The notes under the pieces: model-generated
Seen by the model: the letters and a program-made list of their open reading frames with translations, nothing else
Databases searched by the model: none
Told to the model about the DNA's origin: nothing
From: Tenebrio molitor
Lineage: Eukaryota > Arthropoda > Insecta > Coleoptera > Tenebrionidae
Length of the DNA stretch: 64,000 nucleotides
Direction: 5' to 3'
NCBI RefSeq assembly: GCF_963966145.1
Contig: NC_091051.1
Span: forward strand, 1,860,001-1,924,000
Program-made: the position numbers and the translations under genes
Shown: piece by piece, positions 1 through 11,019 of the stretch
Numbering within the stretch: position 1 is the first letter of the stretch
Layout: each line of letters opens with the position of its first letter

Positions 1-440
1 CTACCCACACAGTTGCCACATAAATTTTCGTACATAGTTGCCATACTTATCCACAATCATTTTGAATCACCCAATATAATACTGAGTGGCTCACAGGAAG
101 TAATGCACGTAATAAATTGTATTCCTGGCTGTGTATACTTTTTAATCAGCGATCAGAAAGTTCAGTATGGTGCAAATTAGGATATTGTGATTTAAAAAGA
201 TTATTTTATTTTTTTATTTACGAGTATAGGCATGGAAAGTATAAAAACATATTTCATCCAAGTGTAAATTTCAGTTACTTGGCAAATTAAATGTAGCAAC
301 AGCAATAGAAAAATTCACATTGAGTCTCATAATCTTAAAATTAAACATAATCGCGATATAATTAAAAGATTATCTTTTCAAAACCTATCTTTTAGAGGAC
401 ATGATGAAAGTGAATCATCCTTAAATAAAGATAACTTCAA
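1..440 (+). mobile_element. Partial hAT transposon fragment (transposase remnant)
   Basis: This segment is a near copy, in reverse complement, of 10512-10947, which lies inside a hAT element with intact ends. A plus-strand frame near its right end reads LSFRGHDESESSLNKDNFK, the hallmark 'RGHDES...NKGNF' stretch found after the TTF-type zinc finger in many hAT transposases. Stops interrupt the frame elsewhere, so it is a fossil. It begins at or before the window edge, and the similarity stops abruptly near base 440, so only part of the element is present here. It lies about 1.1 kb upstream of the first transporter gene. Confidence 0.75.
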
Positions 441-1316
441 AACGAGCGTTTTAAAGGCTCACGAGTGCCAAAAAAGGCTCAATTTACACACGAACGAGTT
501 GAATAAAACGTTTTTTTTTGTTCGACGAGCCCCTTAAAGGCTCCAAATCGCTTAAAATCTTTAAAATTAGCTTGACGTTTCGTTTTGACAAGTTGTGACA
601 TTTATCAAAATCCGTTCACACAGGAGAAAATTTTCAAAATCTGACAGTGTCGAGCAAAAAAAAAATTCCGAGGAAAACTAGACATAGATTTTTTCATACT
701 TATGAGTAGCGCTGTCACATTACTTTTTCAGGTATGAAACCGAAATTTGAAGCACGAGGCGTCAGCCGAGTGATGCAAACAGCCCGAATACCTGACAGCG
801 CACGAATATTGAATAACGTTTTTCATGTTCGTTTGGGCAAAGTCTTAAAAAACATTAATTGATTGTAAATGTTGAGGTTATCTCTGACAGATGTCAAGTT
901 AGATATATAACCGGGAAAGTTTACCTAGGTATATATGTATTTAGTTATATACGACTTTCCCGGTTATGTATCTCAGCAAACGAACATGAAAATATTTTGC
1001 CTGACTCAGCACCAACAAGTCCATCAAATTCATTTTTTATTTTCGAAACAGGTTTTTTATTGTAAGTCTGTCTTATGACCCAAGTTATTAAGAAACTACA
1101 ACTATTCGTTTATTTACACGTGTTTTATAGAAATAAGAATAATAATATAAAGTGCAGGCAACCAAAACTATACAGTAGTGGAATTATGTACCAGAAAAGC
1201 GAGTTCGTCATTTTGCGAAAGAAGAAGCTCCAACCTGCAACACATACTACGAAGAATCAGTTTTATTTATTTATGTAAAATCTAATATTAGAATAAAACT
1301 ATAAATAAAAAATATG
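441..1316. other. Gene-free AT-rich spacer with hairpins
   Basis: No gene is supported here. The stretch contains a hairpin at 709-801 (GCGCTGTCA against TGACAGCGC, plus TCAGGTAT against ATACCTGA). Its loop holds an 'agcacgaggcgtcagccgag' type CG-rich sequence like those in other hairpins of this window. A second hairpin lies at 907-967. The short open frames do not begin with conserved sequence and resemble nothing I recognise. Confidence 0.5.
907..967. repeat. Perfect 14-bp inverted repeat (hairpin)
   Basis: ATAACCGGGAAAGT at 907-920 is the exact reverse complement of 954-967, with a 33-bp AT-rich spacer. It is probably a small foldback element. Confidence 0.7.
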
Positions 1317-1588
1317 ATTCGTTAAGTGACTCTCAAATTGTGTTATTATTATCGTCTATTAACAAGATTATATTGATTACATCGGTATTCTGAAATTTGC
1401 GAATCATTACGTTGCGGTTTTCGGCAAAATCATCACTCGAAATTGAAACAAAGGTAGACACATATACAATCAATCAAATATAATTAAATTGAAAGTTGTA
1501 CACTTGAGATATGACTAATAATATAGTGGAGCAATGTGGGAATCTTATTTAACCACACGACTTGAACCCGAGAAGTTCTTGCTCTAAG
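1317..1588 (+). promoter_or_regulatory. Conserved 5' flank / proximal promoter of first ENT gene
   Basis: Blocks here recur upstream of the second and third ENT copies: 'actctcaaatt' followed by 'cgtctattaaca', then 'cacttgagat', and 'acttgaacccgagaagt' immediately before the start codon. A TATA-like 'cttatttaac' lies near 1546-1555, about 40 bases before the ATG. Retention of these blocks between duplicated genes suggests core promoter and 5' UTR sequence, although simple shared descent could also explain it. Confidence 0.5.
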
Positions 1589-3209
1589 ATGGAAGATAAA
1601 CCAGAACTTTCTATGGGTAAGTTTTCGAAAGTGCGTCCACCTCCAGATAATTTTTTGAGATGTTAGAAACTCCAAGCGGGGACAAACCCAAAGATGCCTA
1701 CTGGATAGTCTACATTCTGTATTTTCTTCTGGGACTGGTGCACATCCTACCCACGACCTTCTTCGTAACAGCGCACGACGTGAGTATTTTTGTGACCACC
1801 GGGACGAAATAAAATCAGCGATTTTAGTACTGGATGTACAAATTCCGAAACACTTCGCTCGAAGATGCCGACTCGAGTCAGAGAACTGTCCTCCAGACCC
1901 AATTCTCACCTGGTCTCACTATAACTCTTCAACTGTCCACCATCTCATTCCTCTTCGTGTCTCTTTTCTTCGGACACAAATTTTCCATCAAGCTGAGAAT
2001 GTTCGGGCCACTGATCGTCGTCCTGACAAGTTATATCATAGCGGCGATATTTATCCACATCGACACCGACACCTGTAAGCCCCACACACTCTTTCGCCCT
2101 TTTCTAACGATTCTTTTTCAGGGCAAGAAGGATTCTTTGCAGTGACAATGATAATCGTCGCTGTGATCACCGGTATTCATCTCCTTATCTAACCCTCTCG
2201 TCTCTACCAATTTTTTTGTAGCAATGGGTTCAATTATTGGTATGGCCACCATATCGACCATCTCAATCTTCCCTACTAAATACCTTGGAGCATACCTCAT
2301 TGGCCAAGGTATGTCCGGGATTTTCACAGCCCTTCTCCAGATTCTGTCCCTGGCGATCTCAATAGGGACACTGGACAGCGCTCTGGTCTATTTCTGGGTG
2401 GCAAACGGAATCATCGCGTTCACTTTGTTCTTGATGACACTTGTTATGCAGCGCAATCGATTCTATAAGTACAACATGGAGAACTACAAACCGAGAGAAG
2501 GAAAGATGTTGGGTTTTCGCCAGATTGTGGACATTATGAAGGTAATCTGGCCTGGTCCAGCTATTATATTCTTTTATTTAGTGACCACCAACACTGTTCA
2601 TCCTGCTATCACGTCGCTGGTAGTGTCGGAAGGCGAAGGAAATGGTCCATGGAACGGTGAAACAATTCCGTCTAAAAACACAACAAATACTTAATTATTT
2701 CTCTTGCAGACGTGTACTTTGTACCAGTTATAACATTCGCTTTGTACGCCATTTTGGATTATGTTGGCAGAACAATCTCTCTTCACCTCCAACCGGTACA
2801 AATTCTTCAATTTGTTTTACCAATTTTCTCATCGTGGAATTTTTAGAATATCAGACCTGAGTGGCTGGTCGGTTTTACCGCTGTAAGAGTCATATTCATT
2901 CCGCTGTTCCTGTTCTGCAACGCTCAACCTCGGGAACATTTGTCAGTAGTCTTTGGCCACGACTATCAGTACATTATCATAATGACAGTGTTTGCGTTGA
3001 CTAACGGATACCTGATGAATATGGCTAGTCTCATTATACCAAAGTAAGGCGTTACAAGGTGTTGAAAGAGTAGGTACATTTTGCGTTATATTTTTAGAAT
3101 GTTACCTCCTGCGAAACTTGAAGATGCTTATCAAGTGAACATGGTCGTTACTGGATCAATTTTAGGAGCTCTCTCTTTTCTCAGTTTCGTGTCTGTAGAT
3201 CTAATATAG
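1589..3209 (+). CDS. Equilibrative nucleoside transporter (SLC29/ENT family), array copy 1
   Basis: Predicted facilitative nucleoside carrier of the ENT family (11 membrane spans, plasma or internal membranes). Eight exons join in frame: 1589-1616, 1667-1779, 1828-2074, 2122-2172, 2222-2656, 2710-2795, 2847-3043 and 3098-3209, all with GT-AG introns of about 47-54 bases. The product is 422 residues, normal for the family. Family marks include the FLLGLVHILP helix-1 segment (residues 29-38), DYVGR at 308-312 (the helix-8 D-x-x-G-R motif), CNAQPREHL and TNGYL near the end. The canonical helix-1 PWN is replaced by P38-T39-T40. Compared with its paralogues, exon 7 lacks one codon in a membrane segment. 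Exon 6 and its preceding intron are identical to those of copy 2. Exact substrate is unknown. Confidence 0.93.
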
Positions 3210-3237
3210 AAATACGTCGTGTTGTTTACTTTGAAAA

Positions 3238-3243
3238 AATAAA
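3238..3243 (+). terminator. Poly(A) signal of ENT copy 1
   Basis: AATAAA lies 28 bases after the stop codon, in a context shared with copy 2 ('gttgttta.tttgaaaaa'). Sequence similarity to the copy 2 flank ends about 10 bases further on, where foreign DNA begins. Confidence 0.75.
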
Positions 3244-3282
3244 TACAAAAGAAATTATTTTTTCTATTTTGCGTTGAGAATA

Positions 3283-3339
3283 AGTCTATTCTAGCACCCA
3301 AATGACGTCATTTGAGTCGTTGGCGTGATAGAATAGACT
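3283..3339. repeat. Hairpin with CRE-like palindromic centre
   Basis: AGTCTATTCTA (3283-3293) pairs with 3329-3339. Between them, 3299-3314 is the perfect palindrome CAAATGACGTCATTTG, which contains TGACGTCA, the consensus for CREB/ATF-type bZIP proteins. Confidence 0.7.
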
Positions 3340-3752
3340 AGTAAAATTTACTGTATTGATGTTGGTAGCGTGAAGTGTCAACTGACAGACGTCAAAAAAT
3401 AAATCTCGCAGGGAGCAATGCAAATTAATAAATAACAATGAACAAAACGTTTAATTTTCATTCTGGGATTTGGACTTCTCCGGCAGTAAATTTTCTAACG
3501 TCTTTTGTGCAATTTGCCTAATTTGCGGCGACGTTAATGATAAACTTTCTTCAGCATTCATTTTCAAACATCAAATGCGAAAATAAAAAAAATCTGACGT
3601 TTTCAATTAATTTTTTTCACAGCCGGCTAAAATTATGCCACATAAAAAATGTCACCAACCACCGCAAAATTCCCTACATTTAAAATTTTTATTTTTTTAT
3701 TTATAAAATGGTATAAAGCGGCAAAATAGAAAAAAAAGTAAAAAAGATTCGT

Positions 3753-3853
3753 TGCAGAAGGTCCTTCAAGCACTCATTTGTTCCTCAACTCGCCGCTACG
3801 CGGCTCGTTTCGGAATTTCACATTCGTGCTTGAATAGATGCCTTCTGCGAGTT
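3753..3853. repeat. Foldback hairpin with CG-rich loop
   Basis: The arms (GCAGAAGG...TCAAGCAC and GTGCTTGA...CCTTCTGC) pair imperfectly around the loop 'ctcgccgctacgcggctcg'. Loops of this style recur in several other hairpins in the window. Confidence 0.65.
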
Positions 3854-4902
3854 ATACAGTGCCTTTTTTTTAACGCTGGCCATAGGGATTTACATTACAA
3901 AAACTTTGGATCGTGTTAATAAGCTTTTTAGCTGAAATTTTTAAGTAATGTACGGTCGGTAGACAAATAAAACTGGGACACTTAAAATTTAATCTATGTA
4001 AATCAGACCATTGAATTGTCAATATATTTGTCAGTGTCTATATAATATGTCATACCAAAGTTAACCTATTTGTGATAAAGCCGTAATTAAACGATGCAAA
4101 TTTGTAAATTTTGACTTATGTGATTGTCATTTTTGTCCCAGTTTTATTTGTCCATCGACTGTACAATGGCCGGCAAAAAAAATTAGCCACCACTTTTGTG
4201 TCACGTCAAAATCCAAATGTGTAATTAATGCTTTTTTGACACTGACATTTAAATGATGGCTAACTTTTTTTGTCGGCCTTTGTACTATTGGGGACAAATT
4301 ACTTTGGTCGTCAAAGTCAGTTGACTGACATAAAGTTGTAAAGCAAGCATTAGGACGGTTAACCTTATTTTTTACTACTGTCAACCACTGTTACATTGAC
4401 TGTTACTGTCAAACTCATCATTGCAAAATGTTAAATACCGAAAAATGGACAACTGAAGGAGATATTCCTAGGAGGAAAAATTGAAAAGGTTTCCACAAGG
4501 CAATTTGGCCCATGGACAATCCCCCAGAAACAAGGGAGATGATTCTAAATTTTTGAATGGTGGAAGGTGCCACATTTTTGACAAGAGAAAAGTCAATAAT
4601 TTGAAATTGTCATCACTATTGACTTGGTTTACATTAATTTGTTTTGAAGTGACAGAAGAATGACGACCGAAGTATTTTGTCCCCAATAGTACTATTTTGA
4701 ACTCACTAACTTCAAAATGACATTTCGCAAACGCAACGCGAACGTAAATTTCGCGCACTACTGCTTCAAAATCATCCAAAAAGCATTGGCCTTTTTGAGC
4801 ATTCTGAAAGTAATTTGACTTAATAATAATAAAATCTGGTTTACAAAACGTCATTTCTCCAATTTGGATGTTAAAGAATGAAAATAAATCGCTATTAATT
4901 GG

Positions 4903-6618
4903 ATTGACACCAAGGTTGGTAGAACTGACTAATTTGTATAGTAGGTTGCCTCGTTGAAAATTGAGGGACGGGGGTGAAAAAGTAACTCGTGACGTAAAAT
5001 CAACCCAGAAATTCTGAGTGTTCGAATAGAACCCAAGGTTCTATTGGGTTTTATTCTAGTGAGAGAACACCTAATGCGTGATTGACACACTCTGTCGTAA
5101 AAGTTTAGTGCATTATGACGTCACGGGTAACTTTTGCGGGGGAAAAAAATTCAAACTAAAGTCCATTCAAAAATCAAAAAACCACCAACGTCGCATTTTC
5201 CTCGATAATTACTATCGGCAACGCTGTTTAGTGTAAAATTTGGTGGGTGAGACTTGTAATTTTGAGGTTAAATGTTTATTAAGTGTCTTGTTTTTCTGAC
5301 CATGTTTAAGTAAAAATAATAAAAATCAATAAATAAATGAAACGTGCTGCTAATACAACAATATGAACGAAATTCAAAGCAAGTGAATTTTATTTTGAAT
5401 CAAGTAAACGTCATAATTTATAGTTACCAACTTAGTATGAAAAAATATCTACCTAGGGTTTTTTTAAATTCTACCAACCTAAAGCAACAGGTGGTGGTTT
5501 TTTAATTTTTGAATGGATTTTATGTAGTCAAATAGCAACGAGGCAATCTACTCGTACTTACAGGATTATTCACATAAGATGACGAGCCAGACCAGGTGAA
5601 AATGCAACCCAAAATACACTTTACAAAGCATTCATTGTGTTTTAGTATTTAAAAATTAAATCAGGAATCCGGTACTATTCCGGACACGGAATCTTGGCCA
5701 CAACTGACATTTAACTGACAAATATGTGTGAACTGGCCTTTATTGAATATAACCCAACTTTTGACCCGTACTTTTTTTGTCACAAGAAAAACTTCAAAGT
5801 GATTTTTAATCATAATTGTCATTTATTAATGACACTAATGATTAGTTTAAATCATTTTTTTTTAAATGTCTAAAAAATGTTGGCCAAGATTCCGTGTCCG
5901 GAATAGTACCTACATCTGTCATTACATTTTTCGTTCATATTTAGTATTTGAAAAGGTTTTCGACGGTCACAGAACCGATATGATCCTACTTACCCATTAC
6001 TTTTGTGATTTTAATCGCTTATTACTCTTATTAAATCATACTTTGTTGAGAGAGGTATTTTTCTGTCAGAACTTGACATTCATTTGGCTGACGTTAAAAG
6101 CTGTCTACTCTCGTGTCAAAAATAAATTGCTCCCTAGGATTTAGGGATATTCGTTACTAAGTTGCCATAAATTTGGTTAGGTTGGAGGCTATGTGGTTTC
6201 TGGTGACAAACAAAAGATATCCCAAAAATGTAAGACAGCAAATTAATTGTAACAGTTGCAAATGACTAATTTCTCGCTAAGTGATAGATGATTTTTCGTT
6301 TCACAATCAATTTTGGTTACTGGCGGCATATTTATTTGGATTTAATCTCTCAATTCAAAGTAACCAACCATAGGCATTCAAAATAACTTTTGAAAATTCT
6401 AGTTACGTTATTTCCCTAAAAGTTGGAATTCTAGGGAGTAATTTATTTTTGACACGAGAGTATGTTTTATGTGCATTATGATAATGATGGATAATGTAAT
6501 AGGGATCGAGATTGCTTTGTGAATTGCCTTTTGGGTTGCATTTTTACCTGGTCAGGCTCGGCATCTTACGTGAATAACCTGTATACAAATTAGTCAGGTC
6601 TACCAACCTTGATTGACA
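4903..6618. mobile_element. Foldback element with nested inner foldbacks
   Basis: The outer arms at about 4911-4940 and 6582-6611 share CAAGGTTGGTAGA.CTGACTAATTTGTATA in inverted orientation. Inside, a second element spans about 4943-5556 (arms 'gttgcctcgttg' and 'caacgaggcaa', with a further inner pair 'ccaccaacg' / 'ggtggtggtttttt'). A third spans 5560-6580 with arms of about 75 bp. The layout suggests repeated insertion of non-autonomous elements into one another. Confidence 0.6.
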
Positions 6619-6829
6619 CTGGCAAGCGCCATCTATTCACTAAGTTGGAAACTTATTGGGTAATAATTTAAAAATGCTAATGTTCGTTTCAAAAAATGTT
6701 GTACAAACCTAGATGCGCCAAGACGTATTCGGCACATTCGCGCAAATGAAGCACTCGCTGCTTCGTCGCTTGTGCCTCAAATAATGCGCTCATGTGCGAA
6801 AAATGTCTTCCCGCACTCGGTTCGTAAAT

Positions 6830-7233
6830 AACTATTGTGTCTAAATACAAAAACTGTGACCCCTCCGGAACGCTGTGGAAGCTTCTTGTCCCCATGCTTT
6901 AAGTCAGACGTCAATCAGCGAAGCAACAAATCGTTCATTTAATCTTATCCGCACGTAAAATGATAGGAGCGATAAATAGAAAGATTTATTGTTTATTCTG
7001 GGACTTGTAGACATGTCTTGGACCTTCCCTTCGACAACACAACCTTTATATCCAAAAGAAATGAAAGAAAAAGTTGCAGTAGTGTTGTACAAAGACCTCT
7101 TACACTCAAATTACTTCAAATTCTTTACCACTTTTATCAATCTTCTTCATGAGATTTCAGTACAAGCAAGTAATGTCGAAGGATATCAAATCTACTCCTA
7201 GTTGCAGGAGTGCATTCTTGCGGGTTTCTTTTA
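6830..7233 (+). other. Displaced 3' flank module of ENT copy 1
   Basis: This stretch matches 9220-9475 downstream of copy 2 ('ctaaatacaaaaactgtgac', 'gtcaatcagcgaag', 'ttctgggacttgtag', 'aaaagaaatgaaagaaaa') and, more weakly, 15170-15420 downstream of copy 3. The piece 'ttattctgggacttgtag' resembles exon 2 of the ENT genes (LLGLV). It may be an exon-2 relic from an older duplication. The frame has no good ATG, so I do not call a gene. Confidence 0.5.
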
Positions 7234-7514
7234 CGATAGATAGGCTACGCTATGATAAGAATAAGATAGATTAGGGAGTTATTTAATAGTACATAATGAA
7301 ATTAGTTTACAACGCAAGGAATTATGGCATCAGTGATCGATTTATCATACCAATGAGTCAAAGCAATACTCGAAATTAGAACAATCTAAGATGATCAAAG
7401 AATTACACTGAAAGCTGCACACTTGAGATTCGATTAAAACATACTGAATCGTCTCTACTAATTCGGAGACACATTCAAACAGACGACCTGAACCCGAGAA
7501 GTTGTGTCTCTGAG
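7234..7514 (+). promoter_or_regulatory. Proximal promoter region of ENT copy 2 with GATA cluster
   Basis: Three GATA-type motifs (CGATAG, TGATAAG, AGATAG) lie within 7234-7270, about 250 bases before the ATG. The block is repeated at 9501-9540. In insects, GATA factors drive gut and Malpighian tubule genes, so a transport-epithelium role is a fair guess. Promoter-proximal blocks 'cacttgagattcgattaaaa' and 'acctgaacccgagaagt' match the other copies. Confidence 0.45.
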
Positions 7515-9144
7515 ATGGACAACAAACCAAAACTCTCTGTCGGTAAGTTGTCGACAGTGCATCCATGTCGAGATTATTTTTGAAATTGTAGAAACTCCAA
7601 GCGGGGACAAACCGAAAGATGCGTACGGGATGGTCTACATTTTGTTTTTTCTTGTGGGACTAGTGCAGGTTCTACCTTATACCTTCTTCGTGACAGCGAA
7701 CGACGTAAGTGTTTGCGTGATTACTTGCATGAAATAAAATCAACGATTTTAGTACTGGATGTACAAATTCAGAAACACTTCGCTCGAAGATGCCGACTCG
7801 AGTCAGAGAACTGTCCTCCAGACCCAATTCTCACCTAGTCTGACCATAACTCTTCAACTGTCAACCATCTCATTCCTCTTCTTGAACCTAATCTTCGGAC
7901 ACAAATATCCAATCAAACTGAAACTCTTCGGACCACCAATCATCGCCCAGACATGTTATGTATTAGCAGCGATATTCATCCACATCGACACCGACACCTG
8001 TAAGCCCCACACCCTCTTGCACCCCATTCTAATGATTCTTTTTCAGGGCAAGAAGGATTCTTTGCAGTGACAATAATAATCGTCGCTGTTGTCACCGGTA
8101 TTTATCTCCGCATCCAAAGCTCGCGTATCTACTATTCTTTTTTTGTAGCAATGAATGCGGTGTTTGGTATGGCCATCTACTCCAGCATGTCAACTTTCCC
8201 TGCCAGGTACCTTGGAGCATACCTCGGGGGCCAAGGTATGGCCGGGATTTTCACCGCCTGTATCCAGATTATCTCATTGGCGGTCTCGATAACCAGAGAA
8301 ACCAGGGCTCTGGTGTATTTCTGGGTGGCAAACGCGACCATCGCGTTCACTTTGTTGTTGATGGCAGTTATTATGCGGCGCAATCGATTCTATCTCTTCT
8401 ACATGGAGAACTACGAACAGAGAAAAGGAAAGATGTTGAGTTTTCGCCAGATTTTGGACATTTTCAAGGTCATCTGGCCGGGTCCAGGTATTATGTTCTT
8501 TTATTTAGCAACCACCAATATTGTCCATCCTGCTATCACGTCGCTGGTGGTGTCGGAAGGCGAAGGAAATGGTCCATGGAACGGTGAAACAATTCCGTCT
8601 AAAAACACAACAAATACTTAATTATTTCTCTTGCAGACGTGTACTTTGTACCAGTTATAACATTCGCTTTGTACGCCATTTTGGATTATGTTGGCAGAAC
8701 AATCTCTCTTTACCTCAAACTGGTACAAATTCTTCAACTTGTTGTACCATACGTACTTCTCATCATGAACATTTTAGAATTTCAGAGCTGAATGGATCGT
8801 AGGTTTTGTCGCTGCGAGATTCTTCATATTCGTTCCGCTGTTCCTCCTCTGCAATGCTCAACCTCGGAAGCATTTACCAGTAGTCTTTGACCAAGATTAT
8901 CAGTTTATTATCATAATGATAGCGTTTGCGGTGACTAACGGATACTTGGTTAACATGTCTACTCTTATTATACAGAAGTAAGCGTTATTATAAAGTGTTG
9001 AAATTGTATATTTTGGTGTAAATTCGTTACAGATTGGCACCTCCTGAGAAACTGGAAGATGCTTATCATGTCAACATGGTCGCTTCTGGGACGATTTTAG
9101 GAGCTCTCTCTTTTGTCAGTTTCGTTTCTGTAGGTATAATATAG
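7515..9144 (+). CDS. Equilibrative nucleoside transporter (SLC29/ENT family), array copy 2
   Basis: Nucleoside facilitator of the ENT family, 423 residues. Exons are 7515-7542, 7592-7704, 7753-7999, 8047-8097, 8149-8583, 8637-8722, 8778-8977 and 9033-9144, with the same phases as its paralogues. The helix-1 motif reads P38-Y39-T40 instead of PWN, and residue 22 is Gly where copies 1 and 4 have Trp. D308-Y-V-G-R312 and TNGYLV are retained. The protein ends VSVGII where copies 1 and 3 end in VSVDLI. It is closest to copy 1: exon 3 begins with about 77 nearly identical bases, and a 161-bp block (8550-8710) containing the whole fifth intron is identical to 2623-2783. An AATAAA follows at 9200-9205. 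Confidence 0.93.
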
Positions 9145-9199
9145 ACCCGAATAAGAACAAACAAAAATTTGAAAGAATACGTTGTTGTTTATTTTGAAA

Positions 9200-9205
9200 A
9201 ATAAA
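9200..9205 (+). terminator. Poly(A) signal of ENT copy 2
   Basis: AATAAA lies 56 bases after the stop, within sequence shared with the copy 1 3' end. Confidence 0.75.
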
Positions 9206-10275
9206 TACAAAAGAAAATATGTTGTGTTTAAATACAAAAACTGTGACCCCTTGGGAATGCTGTGGAAAGACCTTATCCATCTTTAAAGATGTCAATCAGC
9301 GAAGATGCTGTCGAACAATTTTCGCAACGCAATCCTTGTTGTTTCTTCTGGGACTTGTAGATTATTTTCCAATAGAAATGAAAGAAAACTTTTCAGTAGT
9401 GACACACAACAATCTCTTAAGCTTAAATTATTTTAAACTCCTTACCACTTATCAAATTTGCTCCTAGTTCCAGGAATACATTTTTGTGGCTTTATTTTAG
9501 CACAGATAGGCTATACCATGATAAGGATAAGAAGCATAAGGCGTTATTTAAAATCTACTGTCAAAAAATTAATTAATTTCTTTACAGTGACCTGTTTTAT
9601 AACTATTAATTTTTTAGAGAATTAATCAAATAAAATTTGTGCGATTTTTCAGTAGAAGAAATGCGCAACTGGCAAATATTTTTAAATGAATAAAATGTTT
9701 AAATAATCATAATGAAGTACCTATAAAAGTTGTTAAAACCTTAATTTTGATTTTAAAAAACCATGGCCTCCTAGATCGAAGGAGAGACCCCGTTCAAATT
9801 GTAGGTTAGGATTCGCTGTTATGTAAAGAAAATTCCAACACATTTTTTCACACTAAAATTACTCTTTTTACGGAAGTACCTAGCTTGCGGTCCCACTTTA
9901 TGTATTTGGAAGAAAAAAATTGTTAACACGACGAAAGTGAGTGAAAATTTCACGTGACAGAGATAACGACGTTATCTCTGCACGTGATGAGATTAGTTAT
10001 CAAAAATATTCGTTTAATCGCAGCGTTGTTCTACGAACATATACAGGATGGAGCAGCTAAATTAATATAGTGTGATTTATTAAACATTCACCGTATTTAG
10101 ATTTTTTGATGAAAGAATCGTCCAGATGTCTGCGACACATTCCAAAACAATAATTTTCTCTGTCATCTTAAATTAGAAAAGTATGTAAAATAGTGCGTTG
10201 TAACACGTACGAAGAAGTATTGTTTTTTCCAGTTATGTAAGATCCGATATGATAAACAAAACAATGCGTTCCATT
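9206..10275 (+). other. Intergenic spacer between ENT copies 2 and 3
   Basis: Bases 9220-9475 form the conserved downstream module also seen after copies 1 and 3. A GATA cluster follows (AGATAG 9504, TGATAAG 9519-9525, GGATAAG 9525-9531). A 36-bp palindrome lies at 9951-9986. The segment 'tctactgtcaaaaaatt...gacctgtttta' (about 9550-9600) has a counterpart near 15915-15960. No protein gene is supported. Confidence 0.5.
9951..9986. repeat. 36-bp palindrome with paired E-boxes and GATA sites
   Basis: CACGTG and CAGAGATAACG mirror CGTTATCTCTG and CACGTG around a short centre. It could be a hairpin, or a paired site for bHLH and GATA factors. Confidence 0.65.
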
Positions 10276-10283
10276 ATAATTAA
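10276..10283. repeat. Left 8-bp target-site duplication of hAT element
   Basis: ATAATTAA here matches ATAATTAG at 13193-13200 in 7 of 8 positions. Eight bases is the hAT target duplication length. Confidence 0.7.
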
Positions 10284-10509
10284 CAGTAGCGGCTCGTGAT
10301 CAGTAAATAGGGGGGGCAGAATTAATGGGAAAACTCTACTTGGCCCAAAAATTATAGCTTTACAATTAGAAAGAAAAGAAATGGAGCATTTGAAATTTCT
10401 TTCTCTATTTCTTTATTTAGAATTGCAGTGACTATCTCTAAAATTTCGTTTTGTATGGTTTTTGAAGTTTCAGAAAATACCGTTTTTTTTTTTCAAAAAA
10501 GAAATTAAT

Positions 10510-10910
10510 TCTTTGAAGTTATCTTTATTTAAGGATAATTCACTTTCATCATCTCCTCTAAAAGATAGGTTTTGAAAAGATAATCTTTTAATTATATCGC
10601 GATTATGTTTAATTTTAAGATTATGAGACTCAATGTGAATTTTTCTATTGCTGTTGCTACATTTAATTTGACAAGTAACTGAAATTTACACTTGGATGAA
10701 ATATGTTTTTATACTTTCCATGCCTATAAATAAAAAAATAAAATAAAACACATGTTTTAAATCACAATATCCTAATTTGCACCATACTGAATTTTTTGAT
10801 CGCTGATTAAAAAGTATACACAGCCAGGAATACAATTTATTACGTACATTACTTCCACTCAGTATTATATTGAGTGATTCAAAATGATTGTGGATAAGTA
10901 CCGATGGCAA
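10510..10910 (-). pseudogene. hAT transposase remnant (TTF finger and RGDDES segment)
   Basis: The minus strand encodes a piece resembling the TTF-type zinc-finger region of hAT transposases (KLYSWLCILF, then VWCKLGYCDLKHV). After frame disruptions it reads LSFRGDDESELSLNKDNFK. In intact relatives these occur in this order. Stops and shifts separate them, and the catalytic core and hAT dimerisation region are absent. The same segment is present inverted at 1-440. Confidence 0.7.
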
Positions 10911-11019
10911 CTATGTACGAAAATGTATGTGGCAACTGTGTGGGTAGGGTAGAATTGACATTTCTTTGTCAGTTCATAGTCGCGCAATTTTGAAAATTGT
11001 CAAATCAATGTACAACGGT

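Larger units (their letters stand above)
3256..6829. mobile_element. 3.6-kb nested stack of foldback insertions
   Basis: In copy 2 the sequence after the poly(A) signal runs straight into 'gtgtttaaatacaaaaactgtgac'-type flank. In copy 1 the matching flank appears only at about 6830. The intervening DNA is a series of inverted repeats placed inside or beside each other: 3283-3339, 3753-3853, 3962-3980 with 4134-4152, 4161-4192 with 4254-4284, 4282-4298 with 4676-4692, 4911-4940 with 6582-6611, 5560-5634 with 6505-6580, 5667-5700 with 5877-5910, and 6108-6138 with 6431-6460. No transposase is visible. The open frames in it (for example 5866-6144) are not conserved proteins. Confidence 0.7.

Noticed and set aside
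3256..6829. Foldback arms as miRNA precursors
   Set aside because: Arms and nesting fit mobile inverted repeats better than microRNA genes.
6989..7201. 70-codon frame and its relative at 9219-9467 as small genes
   Set aside because: The first frame lacks an ATG at its start, and the third homologous copy near 15.3 kb breaks differently. DNA homology of a duplicated flank is sufficient.
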